NCBI GenBank assembly: GCA_046047615.1
Contig: JBJOHO010000083.1
Location: forward strand, 62,001-126,000
DNA: 64,000 nucleotides
Source of the DNA: ZC4RG30 sp046047615
Lineage (GTDB): Bacteria > Pseudomonadota > Gammaproteobacteria > Steroidobacterales > Steroidobacteraceae
Direction of reading: 5' to 3'
The translations under genes were made by a program, and so were the position numbers. Shown in pieces: positions 50,672 to 60,021 of the stretch (within the stretch, counting starts at the first letter, position 1; every line of letters starts with the position of its first letter). The notes below the pieces were generated by a model. It worked only from the letters and a program-made list of their open reading frames with translations, was not told the origin of the DNA and searched no databases.

Positions 50672-52879
50672 ATGAACCTTCCCATTTCCCGCGCCGTGCG
50701 GGCTTCGCTCGTCGCCAGCCTGGCCTTCCCTGCCTTTGCGCAGGAACCCGCCCCCGAGGCGCTTGAGACCGTCTACGTGCTCGGTGCCGGCGAAACCCGC
50801 CAGGTGCAGCAGGTCAGCAGCGCGCAGATCGACCAACTGCCCGCCGGCACCACTGCCTTGAAGGCCATCGAGAAGCTGCCGGGCGTGAACTTCCAGTCCG
50901 CCGACCCGTTCGGCGCCTATGAGTGGTCGACGCGCATCACGGTGCGCGGCTTCAACCAGAACCAGATGGGCTTCACGCTGGATGGCGTGCCGCTGGGCGA
51001 CATGTCGTATGGCAACCACAACGGCCTGCATGTCAGTCGCGCCGCTGCGTCCGAGAACATCGCCAGCGTGCAGCTGGCGCAGGGCACCGGTGCGCTGTCG
51101 ACGGCGTCGACCAGCAATCTGGGCGGCGCCCTGCTTTTCACGACCAGCGACCCCTCGCGCGAGCGTGGCCTGCGCGCCGAAGTCTCGACGGGCAGCGAGC
51201 ACACGGAACACTATTTCCTCCGGGCCGACTCGGGCCAGATGGCAACCGGGACCCGCGTGTTCGCATCGTTTGTCGACCACAGCGCGCGCAAGTGGCGCGG
51301 CAGCGGCAGCCAGGGCGGCCAGCAGTTCACGGTGAAGGCGGTGCAGGACGCCGGCGACGCCACGCTGACGGCCTATTTCAACTACTCCGACCGCGCCGAG
51401 ACCGATTACCAGGACCTGTCCTACGACATCATCGAGCGTCGCGGCTATTTCCATGACAACTGGTACCCCAACTACGCCGGTGCCGTCGCTGCGGCCGATG
51501 CCTGCGCTGCAGCGGGCTACTCCGATCCCGTGGCCTGCGACGACTCCTACTGGAACGCGGCCGGCCTGCGCGTTGACAAGCTGGGCTACCTCAAGGCCGT
51601 TTTGCCCTTTGCCGGGCGCTTCACGCTGGGCGTCACGGGCTACAAGCACGAGAACGTCGGCCAGGGCCTGTGGGGCACGCCCTACCTGGCGACGCCGTCC
51701 GGTGCGCCGCTGACCATCCGCACGACGGAGTACGACATCGACCGCCGCGGCGCGATGGCCTCGCTGGTGGGCGACTTCGGCAGCAACACGCTCGAGGTCG
51801 GCGCATGGCTGGAACACAACGACTTCAACCAGGCCCGCCGATTCTATGGTGAGGAGTCGCGCAGCACGCCGTCGCGCTCGTTCTACCAGCTCCAGCGCAA
51901 TCCGCTGCTGACGCAGTGGGAATACGCCTTCGAGACCGAAACCACCGTCGTGTACGTGCAGGACGACATCAAGCTGGGCAACTGGCGGGTGAATCTGGGC
52001 GCCAAGTCCGTGGACGTGACCAACACGGCCCGCACGCTGGTCGGCGCCGACAAGAGCGGCACGATCAAGGCCGAGCGCAGCTTCCTCCCGCAGGTCGGCG
52101 CGCTGTACAAGGTCAGCGACACGCACGAGGTGTTTGGCGACATCTCGCGCAACATGCGCGCTTTCGTCAGCGCCGGCACGGCGGGTCCTTTCGGCACGTC
52201 CGCCGCAGGGTTCGCGGCCATCAAGGACACGCTGCAGCCTGAGCTGGCGACCACCGCCGAACTTGGCTGGCGCTACACCACGCCCGAGCTGTTCGGCTCG
52301 CTGACGGTCTACCACGTCGAGTTCAGCAACCGCCAGCTGTCGATCCAGCAGGGTGCCGGCATCATCGGCAACCCCTCCGTGCTCGCCAACGTCGGCGGCG
52401 TGACGACGGACGGCGCGGAACTGGCCATCGGCTGGAAGCCGGTCAGCGGCGTGACCTGGTTCAACTCGCTGTCCTACAACGACTCGACCTATGACAACGA
52501 CTACACCACCAACGGCGTGGTCGTGCCGGTCAAGGGCAAGCAGGTGCCGGACGCTCCTGAATTCATGCTCCGCTCCGAGCTGTCGTTCGAGAGTGGCAAC
52601 TGGTTCGGGCGCGTCGACGGCAACTACACCGGCAAGCGCTACTACACCTACCTGAACCAGGGCCAGGCCGACTCGTACGTGCTGTTCAACGCCATGGGCG
52701 GCTACCGCTTCAATGAGGCGGTGTCGCTGCAACTGGACATCACGAACCTGTTCGACGAGCGCTACATCTCGACGGTCGGGTCCAACGGCTTCGTGAACGC
52801 CGATCCGGGCGGCACGAACCAGACCTTGCTGACCGGCGCCCCGCGTCAGGTGTTCGTGGCCCTGAAGGCCCGTCTGTGA
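50672..52879 (+). CDS. TonB-dependent outer-membrane receptor
   Basis: A 735-residue gated beta-barrel importer. Signal peptide (ISRAVRASLVASLAFPAFA), then a plug domain with AIEKLPGVNFQSADPFG, ITVRGFNQNQMGFTLDGVPLG and NLGGALLF. A 22-strand type barrel with aromatic girdles follows, ending in a RQVFVALKARL strand (last residue Leu instead of Phe). The ligand is unknown. AAAGGA precedes ATG 50672. Its stop overlaps the PhoD-type phosphatase start (GTGA), suggesting import of a phosphorylated compound. Confidence 0.93.
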   Translation: MNLPISRAVRASLVASLAFPAFAQEPAPEALETVYVLGAGETRQVQQVSSAQIDQLPAGTTALKAIEKLPGVNFQSADPFGAYEWSTRITVRGFNQNQMGFTLDGVPLGDMSYGNHNGLHVSRAAASENIASVQLAQGTGALSTASTSNLGGALLFTTSDPSRERGLRAEVSTGSEHTEHYFLRADSGQMATGTRVFASFVDHSARKWRGSGSQGGQQFTVKAVQDAGDATLTAYFNYSDRAETDYQDLSYDIIERRGYFHDNWYPNYAGAVAAADACAAAGYSDPVACDDSYWNAAGLRVDKLGYLKAVLPFAGRFTLGVTGYKHENVGQGLWGTPYLATPSGAPLTIRTTEYDIDRRGAMASLVGDFGSNTLEVGAWLEHNDFNQARRFYGEESRSTPSRSFYQLQRNPLLTQWEYAFETETTVVYVQDDIKLGNWRVNLGAKSVDVTNTARTLVGADKSGTIKAERSFLPQVGALYKVSDTHEVFGDISRNMRAFVSAGTAGPFGTSAAGFAAIKDTLQPELATTAELGWRYTTPELFGSLTVYHVEFSNRQLSIQQGAGIIGNPSVLANVGGVTTDGAELAIGWKPVSGVTWFNSLSYNDSTYDNDYTTNGVVVPVKGKQVPDAPEFMLRSELSFESGNWFGRVDGNYTGKRYYTYLNQGQADSYVLFNAMGGYRFNEAVSLQLDITNLFDERYISTVGSNGFVNADPGGTNQTLLTGAPRQVFVALKARL

Positions 52880-54042
52880 CCGCAGCCAGCTCCCACGGCT
52901 GGACCCGCCGGCGGGCGCTGGCATTGGCCACGATGGCGGCGGGGGCGGCAGTCGTGCCGCCCCTCGCCACGCCGGCCCCCGGCGCACGCCCCGCAACGGG
53001 CGTGCCCGATGGCCACTTCGAGGGTCCGCTGACGCGGATCGCCTTCGGCTCCTGCGCGAAGCAGCACAAGGACCAGCCCATCTGGTCAGCCATCATGGCC
53101 ACGCGCCCGGAGCTGTTCATCTTCCTTGGCGACAACGTCTACGGCGACACGCGCGACATGGACGTGCTCGCTGCCCAGTACCGGGCCTTGGGGGCCAAGC
53201 AGAGCCATCAGCGGCTGCGCAGCACCACCCGCGTGCTGGCCACCTGGGACGACCATGACTTCGGCGAGAACGACGCCGGTGGCGACTATCCGCTCAAGGA
53301 AGAATCGCGCCGCATCTTCTGTGATTTCTGGAACGAACCGGCGACCTCGCCGCGCCGCAGCCGCGACGGCATCCATGCGTCCTACGTGTTCGGGAAGGCA
53401 CCGCGCCGTGTGCAGGTGATCCTGCCCGACCTGCGCTTCAACCGCACACCGATCCGGCGGGACAGCGTGTTCGCGCCGGATGATGCCACTTACGCGCAGC
53501 GCATCGCGGAGTTGGCGCGGGAAGGCCGCGAAACCCCTGGCTATTACCTCCGCAATCCTGACCTCAGGGCGACGATGCTGGGTGAGCGGCAGTGGCAGTG
53601 GCTCGAGGCGCAGCTGCGTGTGCCCGCCGAGGTGCGCATTCTGGCTTCAAGCCTGCAGGTGGTCGCGGACTTCCCGGGCTGGGAGGCGTGGATCAACTAC
53701 GCGGACGACCACCAGCGCCTGCTGGAGACGATCCGGCGGACGCGCGCGCACGGCTTGGTCTGCATCAGCGGCGACACACACTATGCCGAAGTGTCGCGAC
53801 TGGAGCGCAATGCGCCCTATCCTCTGTGGGACATCACCTCCAGCGGCCTCACCGAGGTCTGGCCGGTCCTGCCACCCAACGCCCTGCGCGTGGGCGAGGC
53901 CTTTCGCGAGCCCAACTTCGGCATGCTGCATATCGACTGGAGCGGGCGGCATCCTCTGGTGGTTGCCGAGATCCGTGACATCGCCGGACGTGCCACCCAC
54001 GTCCAGCGTATCGACACGCGCGACCTGCAGACCGGGGGGTGA
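52876..54042 (+). CDS. PhoD-like alkaline phosphatase/phosphodiesterase (Tat-exported)
   Basis: A 388-residue periplasmic phosphoesterase. The leader TRRRALALATMAAGAAV is a twin-arginine signal; folded, metal-loaded PhoD enzymes use Tat. Metal-binding blocks are FGSCAKQ, FLGDNVYGD, TWDDHDFGEND and ISGDTHYAE, in the usual order. The start is GTG 52876, coupled to the TonB-receptor stop. It lacks the N-terminal domain of B. subtilis PhoD, like many gammaproteobacterial forms. Phosphodiester or phospholipid-type substrates are possible. Confidence 0.9.
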   Translation: MTAASSHGWTRRRALALATMAAGAAVVPPLATPAPGARPATGVPDGHFEGPLTRIAFGSCAKQHKDQPIWSAIMATRPELFIFLGDNVYGDTRDMDVLAAQYRALGAKQSHQRLRSTTRVLATWDDHDFGENDAGGDYPLKEESRRIFCDFWNEPATSPRRSRDGIHASYVFGKAPRRVQVILPDLRFNRTPIRRDSVFAPDDATYAQRIAELAREGRETPGYYLRNPDLRATMLGERQWQWLEAQLRVPAEVRILASSLQVVADFPGWEAWINYADDHQRLLETIRRTRAHGLVCISGDTHYAEVSRLERNAPYPLWDITSSGLTEVWPVLPPNALRVGEAFREPNFGMLHIDWSGRHPLVVAEIRDIAGRATHVQRIDTRDLQTGG

Positions 54043-54067
54043 CCCCGCGAAGCCCCCAAGTCAGGCT

Positions 54068-55417
54068 ATGCTCGCTTCCATGGAGCGAGCAGCCCCCGGT
54101 CTGCCATCTGGCAGAAGCAGCAGACCGCCTCGGGTCGCGGCCGGGGGGCTCGCTGTCCTGGCAGCCTTGCTTGCCGCCGCAGCAGCCGGCGCCGCCTCGC
54201 CGGCGCCGTGGTGGCACCAGGTCGTTGACGAGGCCGAATCGGCCGGCCTGCTGATGCCGGAGCTCGAACAGCGCGATGACGGCGTGCTGGTGATCCGCTA
54301 CCAGAACCGCTCCGGGCATATGGAACCGGAGGCGATACGCCGGCTGCTCTCCCTGGTGCACCGTGACGCGCCGTCCGGCATCCGCAGCGTCGTGCTGGAG
54401 CGCCACACGCCGGGCCAGCCACTTCATTCGGTCACGTGGCAGCGGGGCGACGCACTGCCGGGCGGAGGTGAGCCGCCGCCGCGCGTGATCCAGCCATCGC
54501 GCAGCAACGTCAGCGACCTGCCCGCGGACAGCGGGGCGACACAGCGCCTGGACCGCCTGCACGACGGACTGTTCCTCGGCGTCCAGCGCGTGATCGCCGC
54601 GGCCGACAGCCACTTCGTCGAGGCGGATGAGACGCCTGCAGCCGTGCCGGTCTCGCCCTTCCGCATCGGCCTGCAGGGGGGCGTGGTGCGCGAAGGCCGG
54701 CAGTGGTCGCTGGAGCCCCGCCTCGACGTCGACATGCTGTTGCAGATGCCCAACCTGCAGCGCCGGCTGAAGGTCTACATCACCAGCGAACGCACTGATG
54801 AGTCGCCGGCGGATCTGGACCGGGGCGGCAGCCCGCTGCGCGCCGGCCTGCGGCTGCTGGCCGCCCGCGACGTGGAACTGGACCTTGGCGTGCGCGCCGA
54901 CGTCCCGCCCGTGGCGCACCTGTCACTGCGCTGGCAGCGGCGCTTCGAGGCCGGGGACTGGCAGCTGCATCCTTTCGCCAAAGCGTATCTGGAATCCGGC
55001 GATGGCTTCGGGGTCGCCTGGGGCGCAAGCCTGGACCGCTGGTGGGGCCCGGTCGTGGCCCGGGCCGGCGCCTACGCCAACTGGCGCCACGAGACTGGCG
55101 ACACCGGGTGGATCCAGGTGCTCACGCTGGCGCACACACGCGAGGTGCTGCGCTCCGGCCGCTACAGCGATGTCGTCGGCGGGAGGGACTTCGCCCGCGG
55201 CTATGGCGCCCAGTTCCTGGCCGAAGGCAGCGATCTGCGTGGCCAGGAGCGCTACGAGGCCAGCCTGTTCCTGAAACGGCCCGCGGGCCGCGACTGGCTG
55301 TACTGGAATCTCACGCCCTTCGTGCGCTGGGAGGGCGTCAACGACTGGCGCGCCGACCCGGGCCTGCGGCTCGGTATCGACGCGCTGTTCTGGGGCCTGG
55401 CCGGCGAGCCCCGCTGA
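54068..55417 (+). CDS. Predicted outer-membrane beta-barrel protein, unknown function
   Basis: 449 residues. A signal segment (VAAGGLAVLAALLAAAAAGA) is followed by about 130 residues of mixed structure. From about residue 195 come repeated amphipathic strands: FRIGLQGGVVREGRQW, SLEPRLDVDMLL, DVELDLGVRADV, HLSLRWQRRFEAGDW, LYWNLTPFVRWEG, LRLGIDALFW. This resembles a barrel without a terminal Phe. Starts at ATG 54068 or 54080; a TATGCT box overlaps the first and lies 7 nt before the second. It follows the phosphatase by 25 bp. I recognise no family. Confidence 0.65.
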   Translation: MLASMERAAPGLPSGRSSRPPRVAAGGLAVLAALLAAAAAGAASPAPWWHQVVDEAESAGLLMPELEQRDDGVLVIRYQNRSGHMEPEAIRRLLSLVHRDAPSGIRSVVLERHTPGQPLHSVTWQRGDALPGGGEPPPRVIQPSRSNVSDLPADSGATQRLDRLHDGLFLGVQRVIAAADSHFVEADETPAAVPVSPFRIGLQGGVVREGRQWSLEPRLDVDMLLQMPNLQRRLKVYITSERTDESPADLDRGGSPLRAGLRLLAARDVELDLGVRADVPPVAHLSLRWQRRFEAGDWQLHPFAKAYLESGDGFGVAWGASLDRWWGPVVARAGAYANWRHETGDTGWIQVLTLAHTREVLRSGRYSDVVGGRDFARGYGAQFLAEGSDLRGQERYEASLFLKRPAGRDWLYWNLTPFVRWEGVNDWRADPGLRLGIDALFWGLAGEPR

Positions 55418-55426
55418 TCCGCCGGC
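55400..55426. terminator. Possible convergent terminator hairpin
   Basis: GCCGGCG (55400-55406) pairs perfectly with CGCCGGC (55420-55426) around a 13-nt loop that contains the stop codon of the upstream gene. It lies 9 nt from the convergent DUF885 stop. No T-tract. Confidence 0.3.
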
Positions 55427-55435
55427 GCTGCGGCC

Positions 55436-57145
55436 TCAGAGCAGGCTGCCCGTATCGCCTTCGCCCAACATGGCCTTGCGGACCAGCGGTATCGGCGGGC
55501 CGCCGTAGGACAGGAACTGGTCGTGGAAGGCCTTCCACGCCGCCTCGCCGCCCCGCGTCGCCGACCAGTCGTCCCGCAGCTTGCGGATCATCAGCTTGCC
55601 CAGCGTGTAGTTGAGGTAGGCGGGGTCGTAGGTGCCACGGGCCGCCTGCTGCCGCGCCGTGCCCACGTCCTGGAAGGCCTTGTCGACGAACAGTTGTTCG
55701 CTCTGTGCCAACGTCATGCCCTCGGTATGCAGGCCGATGGCCGACAGGAAGCGGGCGTTGCGCAGCAGGGCGTTCGACAACTGGCCGACGCGCGCCTCGG
55801 CGCTGCGGCCACGCAGTCCCTTCTCCAGCATCATTTCCTCGGTGTAGTGGGCCCAGCCCTCGGCGAAGGCGTAGCCCACGAACAGCCGGCCGACGGGCGA
55901 GGCCGCGCGGTTGGAATGCAGGAACTGCAGGAAATGGCCGGGCCAGACCTCGTGCGCGCTGGTGAACAGCAGGTCCGCCTCGCCGGGTACGTAGGCATCC
56001 TGCTCGGCCGCCGACCATGACGGATCAGGCGGCGAGATGTAATAGACGGAGGCCAGCCCTTTCTCGTAGGGGCCAGGGATGTTGATGTAGGCGCTGTTGG
56101 CCCGCTGGTGCGGCGGCGATTCGGCCACCAGCGCAGCCTCGGTGCCGGGGATGCTGACGATGTCCCGCTCGACGAGGAAAGCCCGCAGTTCCTCAAGTTG
56201 GCGACGCGCGCCCTGCACGGGCCCGCCTTCGGCCTTGCGCGCGCGGACCTTGCTGATGCAATCGGCCGGCGTGGCACCCGGCGCAAATTCGGCACAGGCC
56301 TCGCGCAGGGCCTGCAGGTTGCGCTCGAGATCGGTCTCCCCGGCCTTCTTGAGCTCGGCCAGCGGCGTGGTCACGCCCTCGGTCGCGCGCAACATGGCCG
56401 CAAAGCGTTCGGCCCCCAAGGCAAAGGCCTGTGTCGCTTGCGGTCGCTGCTCCTCCAGCCACGCCACATGCGCCCGCAGCGCACTCGCGGTGGTGCTGCT
56501 GGCGGCCTTGAGTTCGGCCTGCCGCGCCGCGTCCTGCACGCCGGCGAAAATCGCGATGGCATCGCCCTCGAGAAAGTCCGCCAGCCCGGCAAAGCCGCTG
56601 CTGGCGCGCTGCAACTGGCTCTGAACCAGCGGCAGTTCCAGGTTCTGCTCAGCAGACTGCAGTACTGGCGGGATCGCGGCGAGGAACTTAAGGTAGGCCG
56701 ACAGCCGCTCCGCCACGGGCGCGTACTCCCGCTCCAGGTAGGGCGAGGGATCGATCGCCTCGAGGTAGGACACGGGATTGGTCCACGGCTGCCGGGCCTC
56801 GGCGATCCAGAACAGGTTGCCGTCAATCAATTGCAGCAGGTAATCGCGCTCGAAGCGCTGCTCCGGCGTCAGGTCCGCGGCCTCGACCGACTGGAACGCC
56901 TCGCGTGCGGCCCGCAGTTGCGCAATCCGCGCCTGCAATCCTGCAGCACTGAAGTCGCCGATGCGGCCATCGAACTCATGACGGCCCTGGTACACCGCGA
57001 AAGCAGGCTCGGCCACGAACTCCGCCTCGATGAAGGCGTCGCGGCGCGCTGTCCAGTCCGGCGCCTGCGGGGCACAACCCGCCGCGGAAAACACCAGCAG
57101 TGCTGCTGCCCCGAGGAACGCCGCACCCTTCCGTGATCGATCCAT
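55436..57145 (-). CDS. DUF885-family lipoprotein (predicted metallopeptidase fold)
   Basis: A 569-residue protein with a lipoprotein signal (GAAALLVFSAAGCAPQ). The DUF885 signature includes HEVWPGHFLQFLH (a HEXXPGH zinc-type motif) and EGWAHYTEEMMLE, with helical flanking regions typical of the family. Related proteins resemble M32/M2-type peptidases in fold, and peptide cleavage in the periplasm is inferred. The start is one base after the CorC/HlyC-type gene's stop, so both are co-transcribed. Confidence 0.85.
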   Translation of the reverse strand: MDRSRKGAAFLGAAALLVFSAAGCAPQAPDWTARRDAFIEAEFVAEPAFAVYQGRHEFDGRIGDFSAAGLQARIAQLRAAREAFQSVEAADLTPEQRFERDYLLQLIDGNLFWIAEARQPWTNPVSYLEAIDPSPYLEREYAPVAERLSAYLKFLAAIPPVLQSAEQNLELPLVQSQLQRASSGFAGLADFLEGDAIAIFAGVQDAARQAELKAASSTTASALRAHVAWLEEQRPQATQAFALGAERFAAMLRATEGVTTPLAELKKAGETDLERNLQALREACAEFAPGATPADCISKVRARKAEGGPVQGARRQLEELRAFLVERDIVSIPGTEAALVAESPPHQRANSAYINIPGPYEKGLASVYYISPPDPSWSAAEQDAYVPGEADLLFTSAHEVWPGHFLQFLHSNRAASPVGRLFVGYAFAEGWAHYTEEMMLEKGLRGRSAEARVGQLSNALLRNARFLSAIGLHTEGMTLAQSEQLFVDKAFQDVGTARQQAARGTYDPAYLNYTLGKLMIRKLRDDWSATRGGEAAWKAFHDQFLSYGGPPIPLVRKAMLGEGDTGSLL

Positions 57146-57146
57146 C

Positions 57147-58466
57147 TCAGCCCATCCTTTCCGGTGTCTGCCCGGTCCGCAAAGCCTGCGATTCGCGCCG
57201 GCCGACCAGCAGCTTGTCGATGACCAGACCATCCATGTCAACCACTTCGATGGCCAAGTCGCGCCACGCCATCTTCTCGCCCTGCTGGGGCAGGCGCCCC
57301 AGGTGCCAGAGCACGAAACCGGCCATGGTGTTGTAACTGTCACCGCGTGCCAGATCCTTGCGATCCAGCAGGCGTTCGGCCTCATAGATGGGCAGGTGGC
57401 CGTCGATGAGCCACGAACCATCGTCGCGCTGCTGCGCACCGGCGGCGTCGCGGCTGCCCATTTCGGGCCACTCGCCGGCGATCGCCTTGAGGATGTCGGC
57501 GGGCGTGACCAGCCCTTCGATGCCGCCATATTCGTTGGTGACCACGGCCAGGTGCACGCTGGAACGCCGGAAGGTCTCCAGCAGTTTCAGCACCGAGATG
57601 CCCTCGGGCACGTGCAGCGGTGGCTGCACGTCGACATCCGGGTCCAGGGCCCCGCGGCGCAGGGCCTCGCCCACGTTGGCCAGCGAGATGACGCCGATCA
57701 GTTGTTCCAGTTCGCCACGACAGAGCAGGAAGCGGGCGTGGCCACTGCGGCGTGCCTCTTCCCACAGCGTCGCCACGGGCTCGCCGGCATCCAGCCACAG
57801 GATGTCGCCGCGCGGCACCATGATCGAGTCGACCTTGCGGTCGGCCAGGCGCAGCACGGAGTCGATCATTTCCGCCTCGTGCCTGTGGATGGCGCCCTTG
57901 CGCATGCCCTCGCTGGCCAGGGCGCGCACGTCGTCATCGGTGACGGCGCCCTGCGAAGTGCCGCCCGACGGCAGCAGGCGCAGCAGGGCATCGGTGGAAC
58001 GCTGCAGCAGCCATACCAGCGGTGCACCGGCGTTCGCGATCCAGTGCATCGGCAGGGCCACGACCATGGCCCAGCGATCGGCGTGCGCCATGGCCAGCCG
58101 CTTGGGCACCAGTTCGCCCAGTACCAGGGAGAAGTAGGTCATCACGACGACGATCGCGCTGAAGGCCAGCTCCTCGGCATACGGTGCCGCCGGCGGCCAA
58201 CGGGACAGCATGGCGGCCAGTTGCGCCGAATAGGCGGCGCCGCTGTAGACACCCGTGAGGATGCCGACCAAGGTGATGCCGATCTGCACCGAAGACAGCA
58301 GGCGCGTGGGATCGTCGAGCAGGGCCAGCGCGGCCCGGGCCCCGCGGTGCCCCTGCTCAGCCAGGGCCTGCAGGCGCTGGCGTCGCGCCGAGACCAGCGC
58401 GAGCTCGGCCGAGGCGAACAGGCCATTGAGGAAGATCAGACCAAGGATGACCGCTGCTTCATGCAT
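57147..58466 (-). CDS. CNNM/CorC/HlyC-family membrane transporter
   Basis: A 439-residue protein in three parts. First is a DUF21/CNNM membrane domain with about four helices (LGLIFLNGLFASAELALVSARR and ELVPKRLA signatures). A CBS pair follows (MVPRGDILWLDAGEPV, LLETFRRSSVHLAVVTNEYGGIEGLVTPADIL). Last is a C-terminal CorC/HlyC domain. Members are linked to Mg2+ efflux or balance. ATG 58466 is chosen at the first membrane helix. A TATGAT box and an inverted repeat lie upstream. Confidence 0.9.
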   Translation of the reverse strand: MHEAAVILGLIFLNGLFASAELALVSARRQRLQALAEQGHRGARAALALLDDPTRLLSSVQIGITLVGILTGVYSGAAYSAQLAAMLSRWPPAAPYAEELAFSAIVVVMTYFSLVLGELVPKRLAMAHADRWAMVVALPMHWIANAGAPLVWLLQRSTDALLRLLPSGGTSQGAVTDDDVRALASEGMRKGAIHRHEAEMIDSVLRLADRKVDSIMVPRGDILWLDAGEPVATLWEEARRSGHARFLLCRGELEQLIGVISLANVGEALRRGALDPDVDVQPPLHVPEGISVLKLLETFRRSSVHLAVVTNEYGGIEGLVTPADILKAIAGEWPEMGSRDAAGAQQRDDGSWLIDGHLPIYEAERLLDRKDLARGDSYNTMAGFVLWHLGRLPQQGEKMAWRDLAIEVVDMDGLVIDKLLVGRRESQALRTGQTPERMG

Positions 58467-58526
58467 GACGGTCGTGTCGCAAACACATGGTGACAGGCGC
58501 GGCGCCCTGGGGAGGGCGGGACCCCG

Positions 58527-58532
58527 ATCATA
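58527..58532 (-). promoter_or_regulatory. -10 element of the CorC/HlyC gene
   Basis: TATGAT on the minus strand (5/6 to consensus) lies 60 bp before ATG 58466. The -35 area is poor and is covered by the inverted repeat at 58544-58566, suggesting regulation there. Confidence 0.45.
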
Positions 58533-58543
58533 GCGCGCCCCCG

Positions 58544-58566
58544 GCGCAACGCATTGATTGTTGCGC
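58544..58566. promoter_or_regulatory. Inverted repeat covering the -35 region (candidate operator)
   Basis: GCGCAAC (58544-58550), 9 nt, then GTTGCGC (58560-58566), a perfect dyad in the gap between the CorC/HlyC and MATE genes. Spacing relative to the TATGAT box puts it over the -35. No regulator gene is adjacent. Confidence 0.4.
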
Positions 58567-58624
58567 GACAGCATCAGCAACGCGGCAGCGCCATCACGCC
58601 GGTCTTGTGCTTTCATTGCCGCCC

Positions 58625-59983
58625 ATGAGAACGATCGACCCCCACCGCCCCATCTGGCTGGTCTTCCTCGGCTTCCTCGGGCCGATGATGCTGGCCAACA
58701 TCCTGCAGTCGTTGTCGGGGACGCTCAACAACATCTACCTGGGGCAGATGGTCGGCATCAATGCACTGGCAGCCGCCTCGGCGTTCTTTCCGCTGTTCCT
58801 GTTCCTCATCTCTTTCGTGATGGGCCTGGGCTCCGGCAGTTCGGTGCTGATCGGCCAGGCCTGGGGCGCGCAGCAGCCCGAGCGCGTGCTGGCCGTCGCG
58901 GGCACCACGCTCAGTGTCGGACTGCTCGGGGGGCTGGTGGTGGCCCTGACGGGCGGCTTCTTCGCGGAAGGCCTGCTGCGCGCGCTGGCCACACCCGACA
59001 GCATCCTGCCCGAGGCGACGGTCTATGCGCGCATCGCCCTGCTGTCCATGCCAGGCTTCTTCATCTTCATCCTCGCCACCTCGATCCTGCGCGGCGTCGG
59101 CGACATGTTCACGCCACTGCGTGCACTGGCGGTTTCCACCGGCATCAGCATGCTGCTGACGCCTGCACTCATCAAGGGCTGGCTGGGCCTGCCGCCGATG
59201 GGGGTGACGGCCGCGGCGTTCGCCTTCGTCGCCTCGTTTATCGGCAGCCTGGTGTGGTTGGCCCTGCATCTGCGGACCAAGGGACACGCGCTGGCGCCAG
59301 GTGCGGCCCTGCTGCGCCACATGCGCATCGACCCGGCCATCCTGCGGCTGATCCTCAAGATCGGCGTGCCCACGGCATTGCAGATGGTGGTGATGTCGCT
59401 GGCAGAGATCGCACTGCTGTCGCTGGTCAACGTGCACGGCGCGGACGCGACTGCCGCCTACGGCATCGGCAACCAGGTGCTGGGCTATGTGCAGTTTCCG
59501 GCCATGTCGATCGCCATGGCCGCCTCGATCCTCGGCGCCCAGGCCATCGGCGCCGGACACACCGAGCGTCTCGGCGCGATCACCCGTGCCGGCCAGCTCA
59601 TCAACCTTGCGGTGACCGGCACGCTGCTGGTGCTGTGCTACCTGTTCTCGCACTCGATCATCGGCATGTACACCGGCAGCGTGGAAGCCACGCGCATTGC
59701 CGACAGCCTGCTGCGCATCGTGCTGTGGAGCACGCTGCTGTTCGGCGCCGCCGCAGTCTTTTCCGGCGTGATGCGCTCCAGCGGCGCAGTGCTGGCTCCC
59801 ACATTCCTGTCGATCGGCTGCATCGTGCTGGTGGAAGTCCCCACGGCCTATGCGCTGAGCGGGCGCTACGGACTGGACGGCGTGTGGATGGCCTACCCCG
59901 CCACCTTCGCCGCCATGCTGGTGGCGCAGGGCCTCTATTACCACCTGGTGTGGCGGCGCCGGCGCATTGCCCGGCTCATCTGA
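58625..59983 (+). CDS. MATE-family multidrug/toxin exporter
   Basis: A 452-residue 12-helix antiporter in two bundles of six. The N-lobe begins WLVFLGFLGPMMLANILQSL. PMMLANILQSLSG, GLGSGSSVLIGQAWGAQ and the mirrored TALQMVVMSLAEIALLSLVN plus AASILGAQAIGAGH are MATE blocks. Drugs or metabolites are exported by Na+ or H+ exchange; which one is unknown. ATG 58625 directly precedes the first helix. Confidence 0.93.
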   Translation: MRTIDPHRPIWLVFLGFLGPMMLANILQSLSGTLNNIYLGQMVGINALAAASAFFPLFLFLISFVMGLGSGSSVLIGQAWGAQQPERVLAVAGTTLSVGLLGGLVVALTGGFFAEGLLRALATPDSILPEATVYARIALLSMPGFFIFILATSILRGVGDMFTPLRALAVSTGISMLLTPALIKGWLGLPPMGVTAAAFAFVASFIGSLVWLALHLRTKGHALAPGAALLRHMRIDPAILRLILKIGVPTALQMVVMSLAEIALLSLVNVHGADATAAYGIGNQVLGYVQFPAMSIAMAASILGAQAIGAGHTERLGAITRAGQLINLAVTGTLLVLCYLFSHSIIGMYTGSVEATRIADSLLRIVLWSTLLFGAAAVFSGVMRSSGAVLAPTFLSIGCIVLVEVPTAYALSGRYGLDGVWMAYPATFAAMLVAQGLYYHLVWRRRRIARLI

Positions 59984-59988
59984 CCCGG

Positions 59989-60016
59989 CTTCCTGGCCGC
60001 AGCGCGGCCGGGGAAG
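59989..60016. terminator. Stem-loop between the convergent MATE and MFS genes
   Basis: CTTCCTGGCCGC (59989-60000), loop AGC, then GCGGCCGGGGAAG (60004-60016) form a 12-bp stem with one wobble and one bulge, between the two stop codons. There is no T-tract, but the stem is strong and the position suits both genes. Confidence 0.55.
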
Positions 60017-60021
60017 CGTGT

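Noticed and set aside
50573..52996. An 807-residue minus-strand open frame opposite the TonB receptor
   Set aside because: Antisense to a receptor with intact signal, plug and barrel; no domain in the reverse frame.
54036..54050. GGGG-TGA-CCCC around the phosphatase stop as a terminator
   Set aside because: The stem is only four base pairs with a three-base loop and no T-tract, and the next gene is co-directional.
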